Under the pieces are notes generated by a model. That model did not search any database, was not told the origin of the DNA, and saw only the letters and a list, made by a program, of their open reading frames with translations. Of a stretch of 33,269 bases of DNA, positions 33,226 to 33,269 are shown piece by piece. A program made the translations under genes and the position numbers. Position 1 is the stretch's first letter; the number at the start of each line of letters is the position of its first letter. This DNA comes from a bacterium (GTDB taxonomy: Bacteria; Verrucomicrobiota; Kiritimatiellia; RFP12; DVOR01): positions 1 to 33,269 of the forward strand of contig JAUNQZ010000005.1 in assembly GCA_030535915.1 (NCBI GenBank), in the 5' to 3' direction.

Positions 33226-33269
33226 TGGTCAGCATAGTATTAAGTTTTTTACATATTCTTGCAGTTGTT
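33225..33269 (+). CDS. Start of a small hydrophobic protein, possibly SecG (cut by window edge)
   Basis: From the ATG at 33225 the frame reads MVSIVLSFLHILAVV and is still open at the window end. It begins inside the coaX stop (TAATG), with SD GGAGG 9 nt upstream, so it is a genuine coupled gene start. The short hydrophobic N-terminus resembles SecG, the small Sec translocase subunit, but 15 residues are not enough to decide. Confidence 0.6.
   Translation, partial: MVSIVLSFLHILAVV

Noticed and set aside
1-33269. tRNA or rRNA genes, prophage or transposase genes
   Set aside because: None seen in the spacers on either strand; most spacers are too short for tRNAs and the long ones lack T-loop signatures.

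Overview
The window is a compact bacterial chromosome segment of moderate GC, with a conspicuously AT-rich gap near 24.8-25.8 kb. It carries housekeeping and metabolic genes (nrdR, topA, mfd, hemW, scpB, argG, recQ, queF/queC, a RluA-type synthase, der, nadC, coaX). There is no plasmid, phage, transposase, CRISPR, rRNA or tRNA signature. The radical-SAM heme-type gene, an M42 peptidase, a Na+-coupled NSS transporter and a TopA lacking the usual C-terminal zinc ribbons suggest a non-model, probably anaerobic or fermentative Gram-negative-type bacterium. My best guess is the PVC group (Verrucomicrobiota, Kiritimatiellota or Lentisphaerota), but that is inference and not proven by the sequence.

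Layout. 1-3.74 kb (minus): an iron alcohol dehydrogenase, an M18 aminopeptidase, a double-receiver response regulator and nrdR, the last cut by the window edge. 3.74-4.12 kb: a gene-free spacer with a 107-bp palindromic element. 4.12-10.46 kb (minus): a probable six-gene operon in the order topA, thioesterase, yggS, alpha/beta hydrolase, HAD phosphatase, radical SAM/SPASM enzyme. 10.67-13.89 kb (plus): mfd, overlapping tail-to-tail with the scpB-hemW pair (13.85-15.53 kb, minus). 15.64-16.89 kb (plus): argG with a strong terminator, followed by a second copy of the 107-bp element in opposite orientation. 17.17-21.54 kb (minus): sulP, a secreted thioredoxin-like protein and recQ. 21.63-24.79 kb (minus): queF, queC and an oligopeptide-binding protein. 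24.8-25.8 kb: AT-rich gene desert with a 94-bp tandem duplication. 25.8-28.3 kb (minus): der and an RluA-family pseudouridine synthase. 28.48-33.27 kb (plus): a SixA-like phosphatase, a third variant of the repeat element, an NSS transporter, an M42 peptidase, nadC, coaX and the start of a small hydrophobic protein.

Functional themes are genome maintenance (topA, mfd, recQ, scpB), translation and tRNA/rRNA modification (queF, queC, the pseudouridine synthase, der), cofactor synthesis (nadC, coaX, possibly a heme-type radical SAM enzyme) and peptide/amino-acid use (M18, M42, NSS, OppA-like protein).

The most interesting unexplained signals are three: a dispersed family of intergenic palindromes built on a 19-bp unit TCAAAGTCGCCCATTTTGA; a recurring extended -10 promoter (TGnTATxxT) that in several genes lies only 7-10 nt from the start codon, predicting leaderless mRNAs; and unusual appendages on TopA, QueF and Der. 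I found no clear evidence for a wholly new multi-gene system. Many starts were moved inward from the longest open frame, using Shine-Dalgarno (SD) position or overlap with neighbouring genes.
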